DNA of 64,000 bases from JAKVAV01 sp047633195 (GCA_047633195.1 JBLIEU010000003.1:89873-153872); one strand, 5' to 3'. Shown: positions 33,378 through 41,981, counted from the first letter of the stretch. The notes: generated by a model from the sequence alone, not told the origin. A program made the numbers and translations.

Positions 33378-34738
33378 TGAACAACAAGTTTTTGAATGGC
33401 CAAGCCATCAGTGGTATGAAAAACGATGGAATACAACCCGGGAGAGATACCATCGAAGAGAAGTTCATTTCTTGAATCAATCAGCTCTTTATGCAAGACA
33501 CGCTTACCGAGCATATCATACAGCTCAACTTGCTCTGCTGGCTTGTTCCAACGGAGAATAGTTGAAGCAGGATTGGGGTAAACCTTCAGCTTTTCTACCA
33601 AGCGATTCTGATCGCTGGTACCCACCGTCCCTTGATTAAGCTTAACCATGCTGTAGCGTTCTACGCCCATAAAGTCGCTGAAGGCTCCACCTAACATTAG
33701 GCTGCCGTCTTCGAGGATTTCCATAGCTTTTACAGAAGGGTGGCGTTTTTCTGTGGGATCATCAGGATCATAGTCGTTGGCTGTGGCGCCTTGGTTCATA
33801 AAGTAGTTTTCCTGAATGAAGCCCGCATCATTGAGCGCGCTAACACAAGGCTGTGCCGTATCATTGTAGTGACTGAACGCTCCGTAGATATAAAACACAT
33901 TTTCTTCGGATTGAGATTCGCAAATACCTTTGACGATAATAGGGACATCTTCCCAGCCAAAAGGGTATTGAGACTCTATTCTTCCTACTTGGAAATCGGG
34001 ATCGACCGAACCGTTTGGCAAAAGGCGAACCAAATGCAACGTATCATCAGGATTCTCCTCTAACCTTACTCTGAAGCCTGAAAACCACATACGGTCTTGA
34101 CTATCCAGTAATTTCATTTCATTGTGCAACCCGCAACAAACCGACTCATAAACAAAAGGCGACACAAAATCGGTATCCACTTCAAAATCAGCGGTGAGGT
34201 GTGCGATATGCGGACTGATGTGTCCATTGATGCCCTGAAACCTTCCTGAAACATACCACGAGCCGTCACTCGCTCGCTCTATTTTGCTGATGTGGGTGTT
34301 TAAGCCTTGCGGTATGGCTTCTATGATGGGAAAGGTATCATCGTGACTGCCGTCGGGAAACAGGCGCATGAGGTGACGGAAGAGGCTAGGCTGAAGCGTG
34401 TCCGTGGCAATGGCTCCGCCGATCAACACACTCTGGTCTTCGAGGATAAAGATGTCCCATGTCCAACGGACTTCGTAAGGGTTATTTTGAAAAGAACCCC
34501 ATTCTCCAATCTTGTAGTAATCGCCCCATGTATCTCCGGTCTCATTGAACCAGCTTAGCCCTTCGTAAGTACATTTAGCTAATGATTCTCCTGTTGTAAA
34601 TAGAAAGCCGCCCTCATGGTCAAATAGCTCACGAGCAAATCCAGCGGCACCTCCATTCCAATCAGGATGAACTGCTCCCGATGTAGTTACCATTGCAATA
34701 CCAGAAGCAAAAGGACTGTCAGGATTCGTAAACATCAT
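33374..34738 (-). CDS. T9SS-secreted delta-60-repeat protein, 3' part of a frameshifted gene
   Basis: The 454-codon frame from ATG 34738 lacks a signal peptide but carries five or six delta-60-type repeats (for example ILEDQSVLIGGA, DGSWYVSGRFQGINGH, ILEDGSLMLGGAF) and a C-terminal type IX sorting domain (KVYPNPASTILRW, GLAIQKLVVQ). The signal peptide and first repeat are encoded in another frame just upstream (34740-34964), separated by a run of 12 G. One G fewer joins both frames into about 529 aa. The repeats form a propeller-like adhesin or binding surface (family inference). Confidence 0.88.
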   Translation of the reverse strand: MMFTNPDSPFASGIAMVTTSGAVHPDWNGGAAGFARELFDHEGGFLFTTGESLAKCTYEGLSWFNETGDTWGDYYKIGEWGSFQNNPYEVRWTWDIFILEDQSVLIGGAIATDTLQPSLFRHLMRLFPDGSHDDTFPIIEAIPQGLNTHISKIERASDGSWYVSGRFQGINGHISPHIAHLTADFEVDTDFVSPFVYESVCCGLHNEMKLLDSQDRMWFSGFRVRLEENPDDTLHLVRLLPNGSVDPDFQVGRIESQYPFGWEDVPIIVKGICESQSEENVFYIYGAFSHYNDTAQPCVSALNDAGFIQENYFMNQGATANDYDPDDPTEKRHPSVKAMEILEDGSLMLGGAFSDFMGVERYSMVKLNQGTVGTSDQNRLVEKLKVYPNPASTILRWNKPAEQVELYDMLGKRVLHKELIDSRNELLFDGISPGLYSIVFHTTDGLAIQKLVVQ

Positions 34739-34739
34739 A

Positions 34740-34964
34740 TTAAATCCCCCCCCCCCCTAGAAAAAATCCACCATTTTCCAACGGATAGATATCAAAGACG
34801 CTGGTTTTGCTGCGCAGGTTCTGCGCAGTAGAAAAGTCTTCGTCTACCGCATAGGTAACAGTACTTTGGCCGTGGGCAGCTAAAGTCCAAATCAGAAGTA
34901 AACTGCAAAGGGGATATTCCAAAAAATAGTTTGAGAACCGTTGTTTTAGAAATGTCTTCATCAT
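34740..34964 (-). pseudogene. 5' part of the frameshifted delta-60-repeat gene (signal peptide), out of frame in this sequence
   Basis: A 74-aa frame with an export signal (hydrophobic LCSLLLIWTLAAHG, about 19-32) and the beginning of a delta-60 repeat, IYPLENGGFFLGGGG. It then hits TAA two codons past the homopolymer (34746-34757). With 11 G instead of 12 the frame runs GGGG-FNMMFTNPD into the downstream reading frame, which completes the repeat. It is marked as a pseudogene only for this allele. It may be a reversible OFF state or a sequencing indel. A TATCTTTA box at 34986-34993 could be the promoter. Confidence 0.85.
34746..34757 (-). repeat. Homopolymer of 12 G (minus strand) inside a coding region
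   Basis: Twelve consecutive C on the + strand. It is the longest G/C run noticed in the window and sits exactly at the junction of the two halves of the delta-60-repeat gene. Such tracts slip during replication and drive phase variation of surface proteins in many bacteria. Confidence 0.95.
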
Positions 34965-35098
34965 TATGATTGGTCAAATAGCATTTAAAGATAGAATAAA
35001 ATCAAATTCACAGAGTTTGATAAAGTTTCGACTCTTGCTATTTCATCGTTTCGACAATCTAGCAAAATGCTAATCGTGATGCTCTTTCCAATCCAAGG

Positions 35099-35126
35099 TT
35101 TGACACTAGTCAAAATGTTACCTTTG
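35099..35126 (+). promoter_or_regulatory. Bacteroidota promoter of the gcvT operon
   Basis: TTTG (35099-35102) and TACCTTTG (35119-35126) are separated by 16 bases, close to the -33/-7 arrangement. The promoter lies inside the 5' extension of the open frame, showing that translation starts at ATG 35145 rather than at an upstream ATG. Confidence 0.65.
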
Positions 35127-35144
35127 CCCGCGAAAATCAACCAC

Positions 35145-36230
35145 ATGAAAAAAACCGCATTATACGATAAGCACATTGCTCTCGGGGCCAAGATGGTTCC
35201 TTTCGCAGGCTATGAAATGCCCGTTCAATACACTGGGGTAAATGACGAGCACCGCAACGTAAGAGAAGCCGCAGGGATCTTCGACGTATCGCACATGGGT
35301 GAGTTCTTCGTAAGCGGAGAGCATGCACTCGAATTTTTACAATGGGTAACCAGCAATGACGTTTCAAAGCTATTTCCCGGTAAGGTGCAATACACTTGCT
35401 TGCCAAACGGTAAGGGCGGCATTGTAGATGATTTGCTCATTTACTGCATTTCCGAAACGGAATATCTTCTCGTCGTGAATGCGTCCAATATTGAGAAAGA
35501 TTGGAATTGGCTGAAAAGCCAAAATAAAGTTGGAGCTGAGCTGGAAGACGCCAGCGATCATTATTCCCTTTTGGCGGTTCAAGGCCCGAAAGCTAACGAA
35601 GCTTTGCAAACGCTCACCGATGTGAACTTGGCAGAGATGGGCTACTACACCTTTACGGCAGATAAGCTAGGCGGAGTAGATGATGTCATCATTTCGGCTA
35701 CGGGTTATACTGGTGCGGGTGGTTTCGAACTTTATGTTCCCAACGAACATGCCGAGGAGGTTTGGGATGCTGTGCTGAAAGCAGGAGAACCCTTTGGAAT
35801 GAAGCCAGCTGGCCTTGCCGCTCGTGATACCCTTCGTCTGGAAATGGGATTTTGCCTTTACGGCAATGACATTGATGATACTACTTCGCCCATCGAGGCG
35901 GGTTTGGGATGGATCACCAAATTCACCAAAGACTTTGTGGATGCTGAAACTCTAAAAGGTCACAAAGAGAATGGGACATCTAGAAGACTGGTCGCATTCG
36001 AAATGATCGACCGTGGTATTCCGAGAAAAGACTACGACATCGTAAATACAGCAGGTGAGAACATAGGCGTGGTTACATCGGGAACGATGAGCCCATCGCT
36101 TGGCACTGCAATCGGTTTGGGCTATGTAGCCAATGACCACAAATCGCCCGACTCTGAGATTTTCATCCAGGTAAGAAATAAGAACCTGAAGGCCAAAGTG
36201 GTCAAACTCCCATTTTTCAAGAATGCCTAG
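35145..36230 (+). CDS. gcvT: Aminomethyltransferase (glycine cleavage T-protein)
   Basis: A 361-aa protein from MKKTALYDKH, matching the family start. It transfers the methylene group from the lipoyl-bound intermediate to tetrahydrofolate. Family segments seen: MVPFAGYEMPVQY, GIFDVSHMGEF, NASNIEKDWNW, ATGYTGAGGFELYVPN and AARDTLRLEMGFCLYGNDI. Complete length, no anomaly. The other glycine-cleavage genes are not in this window. Its stop overlaps the start of comB by eight bases, beginning a five-gene operon. Confidence 0.96.
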   Translation: MKKTALYDKHIALGAKMVPFAGYEMPVQYTGVNDEHRNVREAAGIFDVSHMGEFFVSGEHALEFLQWVTSNDVSKLFPGKVQYTCLPNGKGGIVDDLLIYCISETEYLLVVNASNIEKDWNWLKSQNKVGAELEDASDHYSLLAVQGPKANEALQTLTDVNLAEMGYYTFTADKLGGVDDVIISATGYTGAGGFELYVPNEHAEEVWDAVLKAGEPFGMKPAGLAARDTLRLEMGFCLYGNDIDDTTSPIEAGLGWITKFTKDFVDAETLKGHKENGTSRRLVAFEMIDRGIPRKDYDIVNTAGENIGVVTSGTMSPSLGTAIGLGYVANDHKSPDSEIFIQVRNKNLKAKVVKLPFFKNA

Positions 36231-36954
36231 TAAGAACCGCGTAGAAGTATGCTTCTCTCCCGAGGAGTTTGATCTGTATAAACAAGACTACACCACCGTG
36301 GTGGCAATCGATGTATTGCGCGCTACCACTGCCATTTGCACCGCTTTCGAGAATGGTGCAGCCAAGATGATACCCGTGAGTTCGGTTAAAGAAGCGCAAG
36401 CTTTTAAGGACGAGGGTTATCTGGTAGGAGCAGAGCGCAATGGAAAAATCGTAGAAGGATTTGATTTTGGAAATTCTCCTTTCAGCTACATGGGCGATTT
36501 GGTAAAGGGAAAGACTTTGGTTTTGACCACTACCAATGGAACGAAAGCCATCAACCGCGCGGCCAAGACGCATGAGGTTTTGGTGGGTGCTTTAGTGAAT
36601 CTCCAATCGATTATCGATTACTTGAGCCAGAAACCTACCGATGTATTGTTGCTCGCATCGGGTTGGCAAGGGAAATTCAACCTCGAAGACAGCATTTGTG
36701 CGGGAGCCATTACCGAGGCGCTTTTGGAAACAGGTGATTACATGAGCGACGAGGATTCTACCATTGCTTCTTTATTTCTCTACCGTCAAGCGAGAGACAA
36801 TTACTTTGGATTTTTGAAAGCTTCTTCGCACAGAAGACGCCTCAGAAACTTGAATCTCAACGAAGACATTAAATACTGCCTCACGCCAAACCAAACCCGT
36901 GTGATACCTGTTTACCGTGATGGTGCACTGGTGAAAATGGAAGGATGGGAATAG
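36223..36954 (+). CDS. comB: 2-phosphosulfolactate phosphatase
   Basis: A 243-aa protein of the ComB family: AIDVLRATTAICTAFENGA (about 28-46), LVGAERNGKIVEGFDFGNSP, TLVLTTTNGTKAI and LASGWQGKFNLEDSICAGAI. The enzyme removes phosphate from phosphosulfolactate to give sulfolactate. The partner synthase ComA is encoded 11 kb away (47424-48209) on the other strand. It overlaps both neighbours, gcvT and yggS, by a few bases, so it is translated within that operon. Confidence 0.95.
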   Translation: MPSKNRVEVCFSPEEFDLYKQDYTTVVAIDVLRATTAICTAFENGAAKMIPVSSVKEAQAFKDEGYLVGAERNGKIVEGFDFGNSPFSYMGDLVKGKTLVLTTTNGTKAINRAAKTHEVLVGALVNLQSIIDYLSQKPTDVLLLASGWQGKFNLEDSICAGAITEALLETGDYMSDEDSTIASLFLYRQARDNYFGFLKASSHRRRLRNLNLNEDIKYCLTPNQTRVIPVYRDGALVKMEGWE

Positions 36955-37604
36955 CGAAGAACATAGAGCAGATTAAGAAGCAAATTGGCGAAGGGGTTAC
37001 TCTTGTAGCCGTTTCAAAATACAGTCCCGATGAATCGGTGCAGGAAGCTTACGATGCAGGTCACCGCGATTTTGGCGAAAACAAAGCACAAGATGTTACT
37101 GATCGTAAAGATCGTTTTCCAGAAGATGTTCGCTGGGATTTTATCGGGCATCTCCAGCGAAATAAGGTCAAGTACATCGCTCCTTATGTGCACCTGATCC
37201 ATGGAGTAGACAGCTTGAAGTTGTTGAAGGAGATCAACAAGCAAGCAATGAAATTTGATCGGGTTATTCCCGTTTTATTGCAAATACACATTGCAAAGGA
37301 AGAGTCAAAATTTGGTTTGGATGAAGGTGAATTGCACGAGCTGATTAACTCCAAGGAACTGACTGAGTTGGAAAATATTCGCGTAGAAGGACTCATGGGA
37401 ATGGCTACAAACACGAAGGATGAATCTGTGGTTAGAAGCGAATTCGAGGGTTTGAAATCGATTTTCGACCGTTTGGCGAAAGCCGAAACGCCTGAAAATG
37501 TGGAGATGAAAACCCTTAGCACGGGAATGAGTAATGATTATAAAATAGCGGTAGAATGCGGTTCGACGATGGTGCGGATTGGTTCTGCCGTTTTTAATAA
37601 ATAG
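36945..37604 (+). CDS. yggS: YggS-family pyridoxal 5'-phosphate homeostasis protein
   Basis: A 219-aa alanine-racemase-fold barrel without a second domain. The PLP lysine is in TLVAVSKYSPDESVQEAYDAG; FGENKAQD, WDFIGHLQRNKVK and the phosphate-binding LSTGMSNDYKIAVECGSTMVRIGS follow. Such proteins bind PLP and balance its levels rather than catalyse a known reaction. It starts ten bases inside comB, and the next gene starts one base after its stop. Confidence 0.93.
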   Translation: MGIAKNIEQIKKQIGEGVTLVAVSKYSPDESVQEAYDAGHRDFGENKAQDVTDRKDRFPEDVRWDFIGHLQRNKVKYIAPYVHLIHGVDSLKLLKEINKQAMKFDRVIPVLLQIHIAKEESKFGLDEGELHELINSKELTELENIRVEGLMGMATNTKDESVVRSEFEGLKSIFDRLAKAETPENVEMKTLSTGMSNDYKIAVECGSTMVRIGSAVFNK

Positions 37605-37605
37605 T

Positions 37606-38145
37606 ATGTCAACAACTATAAAAAACAGTAAAAGAGTAGAGGCTTTAATGAGCCTGCTACATTCCACAAAAACCAATGAGGTAATCGGCGCATTAAAGAA
37701 GATTCCCGATCAGGGAAATGCCAGTCTGGTAAAGCCGCTGCTTAGAACTTTTCTGGCTTGGCCCGATGAAGCCGACATTCAGGCGAAAATCGAGAAAATA
37801 TTGGGCGAGCTCAAAACCCAAGATGCCATTCCCGAGCTCATCAGCGCTTTGCAAGATGATGAGTTTGATGAGTTGCGAGCCATGATTATCTCCGTCTTTT
37901 GGCATGCGGGTATATACCCGACTAATGAGCTGGATGTTCTTATCTCTAGTGCCATCAAAGGAGACTTTATGGTAGCCGTGGAAGTGGTAACAGTAATAGA
38001 AAACTCAGATGAATTAACGGATTCCGATCTGGTTCAAGAGTCTATGCTCGATATTGAAGAGTTTTTGGATGAAAATCCAGAAGCGCCTCATGCTTCAGTG
38101 CTAGAACAACTTAAGGCCATTTTAAAAAGTCAATACAATTTATAG
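37606..38145 (+). CDS. HEAT-repeat-like helical protein
   Basis: A product of about 179 aa from ATG 37606. An earlier in-frame ATG (37579) would overlap yggS and is less likely. It consists of paired helices such as VIGALKKIPDQGNASLVKPLLRTF and AIPELISALQDDEFDELRAMIISVFWHAG, the spacing and pattern of HEAT or armadillo repeats, with a more acidic C-terminal end. It is probably a protein-interaction scaffold in the cytoplasm. It is embedded in the gcvT-comB-yggS operon, directly followed by the DUF3298 lipoprotein gene. Confidence 0.75.
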   Translation: MSTTIKNSKRVEALMSLLHSTKTNEVIGALKKIPDQGNASLVKPLLRTFLAWPDEADIQAKIEKILGELKTQDAIPELISALQDDEFDELRAMIISVFWHAGIYPTNELDVLISSAIKGDFMVAVEVVTVIENSDELTDSDLVQESMLDIEEFLDENPEAPHASVLEQLKAILKSQYNL

Positions 38146-38931
38146 ATGAAAAATCTCATTCCCCTAATTCTCGGATTGATCTTGGTTGCTTGCGGAAGCA
38201 TCTCTGAAAAAAAGACTGAGGAAACCGCTGAAAAAGCGATCGCATATGAATTGGAGTTTCAAGAGTATGCTGATAGAGAAGTGGATTGTGAAGGTGAGGA
38301 ATGCACTGAAGTAATGATCGTATTGCCAATCCTCGTTGGAGGCGATTCGCTGATAGCTTTTGAAATCAATCAAAATATTGAAGGGCAATACCGTCAATCG
38401 ATCAAGTCCCGACTGCCCGAGCCTCGATCTACAGGTTCTTGGGAATTTCTTGCTGCAAGCTTTATCGAGGGGTATGAGCTTTTTAAAAGGGAGTTTCCCG
38501 ATGATCCCACTTCTTGGTATTTGTACATGTCAGGGGAGGAGTCTGCGCTGTTGGCAGATTCAATCCTTACCGTGATTGTTGATGATAGCGAGTTTATGGG
38601 TGGCGCGCATGGCAATACAGCAACGCTCGTGCAATCTTACAGTTTAAGTGATGGAATGAGGGTCGATTTTGTTGATCGCTACGGCGATAAACTTAAAACA
38701 CTGGCTGAAGAAAAGTTTAGAGCACATCACGGTATTTCGAGTGAAGAATCATTAAATGATGCGGGATTTATTTTCCCCGCAGAGGGGTTCATCCTTCCTG
38801 AAAATATAGGTTATACGTCCAAAGGTTTGACCCTCATCTATAACCCGTATGAGGTGGCTCCATATTCTACTGGAACCACCATATTGAACATTGCAATCTC
38901 TGAGCTTGAAGCACAAAAAGAAGCATCATAA
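38146..38931 (+). CDS. DUF3298-containing lipoprotein (RsiV-like fold)
   Basis: A 261-aa protein with a lipoprotein signal (ILVACG, Cys about residue 16). Its C-terminal half shows the DUF3298 motif set: GGAHGNTATLVQSYSLSDGMRVDFVDRY and a final LTLIYNPYEVAPYSTGTTILNI. In Bacillus RsiV this fold binds lysozyme; in Bacteroidota it is usually an orphan lipoprotein. It is the last gene of the operon, with its stop followed by two strong terminator hairpins. Confidence 0.85.
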   Translation: MKNLIPLILGLILVACGSISEKKTEETAEKAIAYELEFQEYADREVDCEGEECTEVMIVLPILVGGDSLIAFEINQNIEGQYRQSIKSRLPEPRSTGSWEFLAASFIEGYELFKREFPDDPTSWYLYMSGEESALLADSILTVIVDDSEFMGGAHGNTATLVQSYSLSDGMRVDFVDRYGDKLKTLAEEKFRAHHGISSEESLNDAGFIFPAEGFILPENIGYTSKGLTLIYNPYEVAPYSTGTTILNIAISELEAQKEAS

Positions 38932-39030
38932 CCATTAAGTTTTTCTACCTTTGCTTATCTGAATTTTTTTTGAATAAAATTTGTAACTAGTTGGTTACGA
39001 ATTTATAGAGAATTTAGATTGAACAAATAT

Positions 39031-39083
39031 ATCGTTGAAAACAGAAAAGCCCCGTCTACCGGGGCTTTTCTGTTTTCAACGAT
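39031..39083 (+). terminator. 24-bp perfect-stem bidirectional terminator
   Basis: The stem arms 39031-39054 and 39060-39083 are exact complements of 24 bases around a five-base loop TCTAC. The core is AAAAGCCCCG/CGGGGCTTTT, which provides T-runs on both strands. It ends the gcvT-DUF3298 operon and may also stop minus-strand transcripts. Confidence 0.9.
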
Positions 39084-39149
39084 CATTTGGATTTCTGAGA
39101 TTTGCGCCGAGCCATCAGAGGCTTGAATCCTGTTCCCCTCAGAATGCTT

Positions 39150-39215
39150 TCATTCCTCTGCGACCTCATGTTCTTGGGCTTTAATTGTCCATTTCCTCTG
39201 CGAGCTCTGTGCAAA
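39150..39215. repeat. CTCTGCG-type decayed repeat, first site
   Basis: Two imperfect units CCTCTGCGACCTC and CCTCTGCGAGCTC appear about 45 bases apart; the second is preceded by TTGTCCATTT. A related stretch with TTGTCCATTTTCTCTGCGGCCTC occurs at 45038-45060. The function is unknown and the sequence is non-coding. Confidence 0.55.
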
Positions 39216-39280
39216 CTGAGCTCTCGCTAAAACTCATGTGCACTCCTAGCGCGCTTTCTAAACAAGCCCTATCAAACAAA

Positions 39281-39310
39281 AAAACGCCCGAGAATTAACT
39301 CGGGCGTTTT
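39281..39310 (-). terminator. Intrinsic terminator of the FN3-domain gene
   Basis: AAAACGCCCGAG and CTCGGGCGTTTT pair over 12 bases around AATTAA. On the minus strand it is followed by a long T-run, fitting termination of the gene ending at 39347. Confidence 0.9.
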
Positions 39311-39346
39311 GTCCTTACCGACATACAGCTTAAGGGGGTAGTAATG

Positions 39347-39964
39347 TCAGGCAGCCATAATTGATTGGATTCTGCTAGGGGGGCCGATTCCCCCAGCACC
39401 GATGGCTAGGATTCTAAAGTAATATGTTTTTCCAGGTTCGAGATTGTCCACTAAGCATCGACTTTTCGTGCTGTAGTTTATTGTTATCCAATCTGTGTTC
39501 TTTGCCTCTTTCTTGAGGCAATTTTGAACCAAGTAATTTTTGCTATTTCTAAGAGGAGACCATATTAAGAGTAACTCTCCTGCATTTTCAGTTCTTTTTA
39601 AGCGGAAATCTTCGGGGTGACCGAGCGTTGCAGGTTGGTTGTTGCGCTTTCGCAATTCGAATCCCGCTGACTCGACTTCTTCCTTGATTCCGCTGCTAAA
39701 GGCTTCGACATAAGAGGCTGCTTGCCCTAACTTGATATCCAAGTTATTCAAGCATAGATCTCTCGCCGCGAGTGCCCTTCGGTCTCCGTACTCCGCCATG
39801 TCAATGGCCTTGTTGAGTGCGTTTCGTGCCGATGTCAATTCCTCTATCAACTTTTCGTTTTTGCTATAGATTTTGCTCTTTGTCATTCCGGATACCACAC
39901 GTTGGGCTTTTTCTACTTTTTCTGTGGGGTTCAAGCCTCGGAGTCCGATTTTAACTTTTAGCAT
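39347..39964 (-). CDS. Fibronectin type III domain protein, unknown function
   Basis: A protein of about 205 aa starting at MLKVKIGLRGLNP (ATG 39964); a start eight codons earlier is also possible. The first 110 residues are helical and charged (EKVEKAQRVVSGMTKSK, ALNKAIDMAEYGDRRALAAR). A fibronectin type III domain follows (about 115-205): RLKRTENAGELLLIWSPL and LEPGKTYYFRILAIGAGG. No signal peptide is seen. It is typical of short FN3 proteins in Bacteroidota; the partner is unknown. Confidence 0.75.
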   Translation of the reverse strand: MLKVKIGLRGLNPTEKVEKAQRVVSGMTKSKIYSKNEKLIEELTSARNALNKAIDMAEYGDRRALAARDLCLNNLDIKLGQAASYVEAFSSGIKEEVESAGFELRKRNNQPATLGHPEDFRLKRTENAGELLLIWSPLRNSKNYLVQNCLKKEAKNTDWITINYSTKSRCLVDNLEPGKTYYFRILAIGAGGIGPPSRIQSIMAA

Positions 39965-40144
39965 AATTCTAATAGACTGATGTTGCACATATTTACGCCG
40001 TTGCTCCAGTTAAGGTTTCAATTGGTTCAAGAAAAAATTCAATTTCAAGAAAGAAAAATGCGCTTGAGGCGGCTCAGAAAGCATGGGAGTTCCTTTTCCG
40101 TGCAAGTGAAATATACGCTTTTGCAGTAGAAAATAGTATGCTAA

Positions 40145-40363
40145 TCAGGTAGATGGGTTTTTTCTCACCGAGTATGATACGTATTCATCTAAGAGAATAG
40201 CTTCCTGCAGATGAACTTTTGCCATCTGCAGATCAATGGCATTGATCGACTCAAAATTGACAATGTAGATTTGCTTCCGCCCTCTGGCATCCAGCCATTG
40301 GTCGACATTGCTTAGCTCATTTCCACGGGTGAAGGCCCATGCTACAATTCCATTCTTCAGCAT
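40145..40363 (-). CDS. Hypothetical 72-aa protein
   Basis: A soluble product with a beta-alpha pattern (IVAWAFTRGNELSN, KQIYIVNFESINAIDLQMAKVHLQEAIL) that resembles a small STAS-like or effector-domain fragment; no family is certain. Its start at 40363 has no clear promoter, and the interval on both sides is AT-rich and empty. It could be a free-standing small gene or a remnant. Confidence 0.4.
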   Translation of the reverse strand: MLKNGIVAWAFTRGNELSNVDQWLDARGRKQIYIVNFESINAIDLQMAKVHLQEAILLDEYVSYSVRKNPST

Positions 40364-40607
40364 GTTGAAATAGCAGACCCATGGCTTGCGGTAATAGAAA
40401 GGAATATTCCATCTTCGTTTCGCCTCTATTTACAGATTCTCAATAATTAAGTCGTGAAGGCAGTGTACGATCGCTGTTTGTTTCGACGTTAGATTATAGA
40501 TGTAATCGATTACTTGCATCTTGTGGAAGTCGAGATAGGTGATTAAAGTCATTTTTAAAGCCACCTTGATTGACTAAATTAGTAACGAAAATGAAAATAC
40601 AAACGCC

Positions 40608-40910
40608 ATGGACAAAATAATAGAACCGGTAAACTTTAGCGCCAGCAAAGAATTGATTGACAATATGGATCAGATGTTTGACAAGTTGGATCGTTACAAT
40701 GATCAAATTGTAAAAGCAGATATATACTTAAAGTCACTGCGAGAGACACCCGAGAAAGCCAAGAAAGTTGAAGTGCGTATATTCCTTCCGGGAAAGGATG
40801 TATTTGTCGAGTACGAAGCCGAAACCTTCAAAACGGCTGCGCAGAAAAATATTGACAGACTAAAAGTGATTTTAGGAAAAAAGAAAGATAAATTGAAGTC
40901 GCATCATTGA
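40608..40910 (+). CDS. hpf: Ribosome hibernation-promoting factor / RaiA-like protein (short form)
   Basis: A 100-aa protein with the beta-alpha-beta-beta-beta-alpha order of the HPF/YfiA family: VNFSASKELIDNMDQMFDKLDRY, IVKADIYLKS, VEVRIFLPGKDVFVEYEAETFKTAAQKNIDRLKVILGKKKD. It lacks the C-terminal dimerisation domain of long HPF. It binds the 30S decoding region during slow growth. It is monocistronic with its own terminator (40934-40962). Confidence 0.88.
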   Translation: MDKIIEPVNFSASKELIDNMDQMFDKLDRYNDQIVKADIYLKSLRETPEKAKKVEVRIFLPGKDVFVEYEAETFKTAAQKNIDRLKVILGKKKDKLKSHH

Positions 40911-40933
40911 TTTTCAATTTCAAATAGATTGAG

Positions 40934-40962
40934 AAACCCTTGGCTTGCTGAGGGTTTTTTTT
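40934..40962 (+). terminator. Intrinsic terminator of the hpf gene
   Basis: AAACCCT (40934-40940) pairs with AGGGTTT (40951-40957), with internal GC pairing in the loop. Eight T follow. Confidence 0.85.
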
Positions 40963-41135
40963 GTGGAATGCGCGTGATGTAGAACCGCAATCTGCAAAGA
41001 AGAGCAGAAGGCCGCCACGACATCCATTTAAGAGAATATGGTTTTACTTTAGAAAATGGGAACGGCTTTCCACTTGGTCACTCACATTCATCACACTCTG
41101 TGGATCATCGCACATTGACAATTAAACATTCAGAA

Positions 41136-41972
41136 CTACGGTATCCACTTAATATCTTTAAAGTCTGGCTTCCGTTTTTCCAAAAAGGCATCTCGTCCTT
41201 CTTTCGCCTCGTCGGTCATGTAGGCTAGGCGAGTCGCTTCTCCAGCAAAAACCTGTTGACCTACCATGCCATCGTCAGTAAGGTTAAAAGCAAATTTGAG
41301 CATTTTGATGCTAGTCGGCGATTTCTGTAAAATCTCTTGAGCCCATTCATAAGCAGTTGCTTCCAACTCTGCGTGTGGAATGACGGCGTTCACCATTCCC
41401 ATTTCGTAGGCTTCTTGTGCCGAGTAGTTTCTTCCGAGGAAGAAAATTTCTCTGGCTCGCTTCTGTCCAACCATCTTGGCTAGATATGCCGAGCCGTATC
41501 CACCATCAAAACTGCTGACATCAGCATCCGTCTGTTTAAAAATCGCGTTCTCCTTACTGGCAAGGGTAAGGTCGCAAACCACGTGCAGACTATGTCCGCC
41601 GCCAACGGCCCATCCAGGCACTACTGCGATAACGACTTTGGGCATGAACCGAATGAGGCGCTGCACTTCGAGGATATTGAGTCGAGGCATTCCGTCTTCA
41701 TCTACGTAGCCTTGATGGCCCCGAGCATTTTGATCTCCGCCGCTGCAGAAAGCCCATCCACCGTCTTTGGCTGAGGGGCCTTCCCCCGAAAATAATACGA
41801 CACCAATAGACGTGTCTTCCCGTGCATCCAAAAAAGCCCCATAGAGTTCCTTAACCGTTTTGGGCCGGAAGGCATTTCTCACTTCGGGACGGTTAAAAGC
41901 TATTCGCGCCACTCCGCCAGACTTGGCGTAAGTGATGTCTTCGTATTCTTTGACTGTATTCCAATGGCTCAT
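41136..41972 (-). CDS. menB: 1,4-dihydroxy-2-naphthoyl-CoA synthase
   Basis: A 278-aa crotonase-fold enzyme of menaquinone synthesis, cyclising o-succinylbenzoyl-CoA. MenB signatures: YEDITYAKSGGVARIAFNRP, CSGGDQNARG, VPGWAVGGGHSLHVVCDLTLAS, TDADVSSFDGGYGSAYLAKMVG and the ending PDFKDIKWIP. Standard length. It starts nine bases after purC and closes the phoH-purC-menB operon. Confidence 0.96.
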   Translation of the reverse strand: MSHWNTVKEYEDITYAKSGGVARIAFNRPEVRNAFRPKTVKELYGAFLDAREDTSIGVVLFSGEGPSAKDGGWAFCSGGDQNARGHQGYVDEDGMPRLNILEVQRLIRFMPKVVIAVVPGWAVGGGHSLHVVCDLTLASKENAIFKQTDADVSSFDGGYGSAYLAKMVGQKRAREIFFLGRNYSAQEAYEMGMVNAVIPHAELEATAYEWAQEILQKSPTSIKMLKFAFNLTDDGMVGQQVFAGEATRLAYMTDEAKEGRDAFLEKRKPDFKDIKWIP

Positions 41973-41981
41973 GTCCGTCTC

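Larger units (their letters stand above)
38932..39346. other. Non-coding interval with two hairpins and a decayed repeat
   Basis: Between the DUF3298 gene and the convergent FN3 gene lie a 24-bp perfect hairpin (39031-39083), a stretch with twice-repeated CTCTGCGA(C/G)CTC sequence (39150-39215) and a second terminator hairpin (39281-39310). No coding frame is credible. Confidence 0.7.

Noticed and set aside
35067..35144. N-terminal extension of gcvT
   Set aside because: It contains the -33 and -7 promoter elements, and the family begins at MKKTALYDKH.
39031..39310. CRISPR-like or attachment-site arrangement of two hairpins
   Set aside because: The hairpins differ in sequence, there are no regularly spaced repeats, and both fit terminators of the flanking genes.
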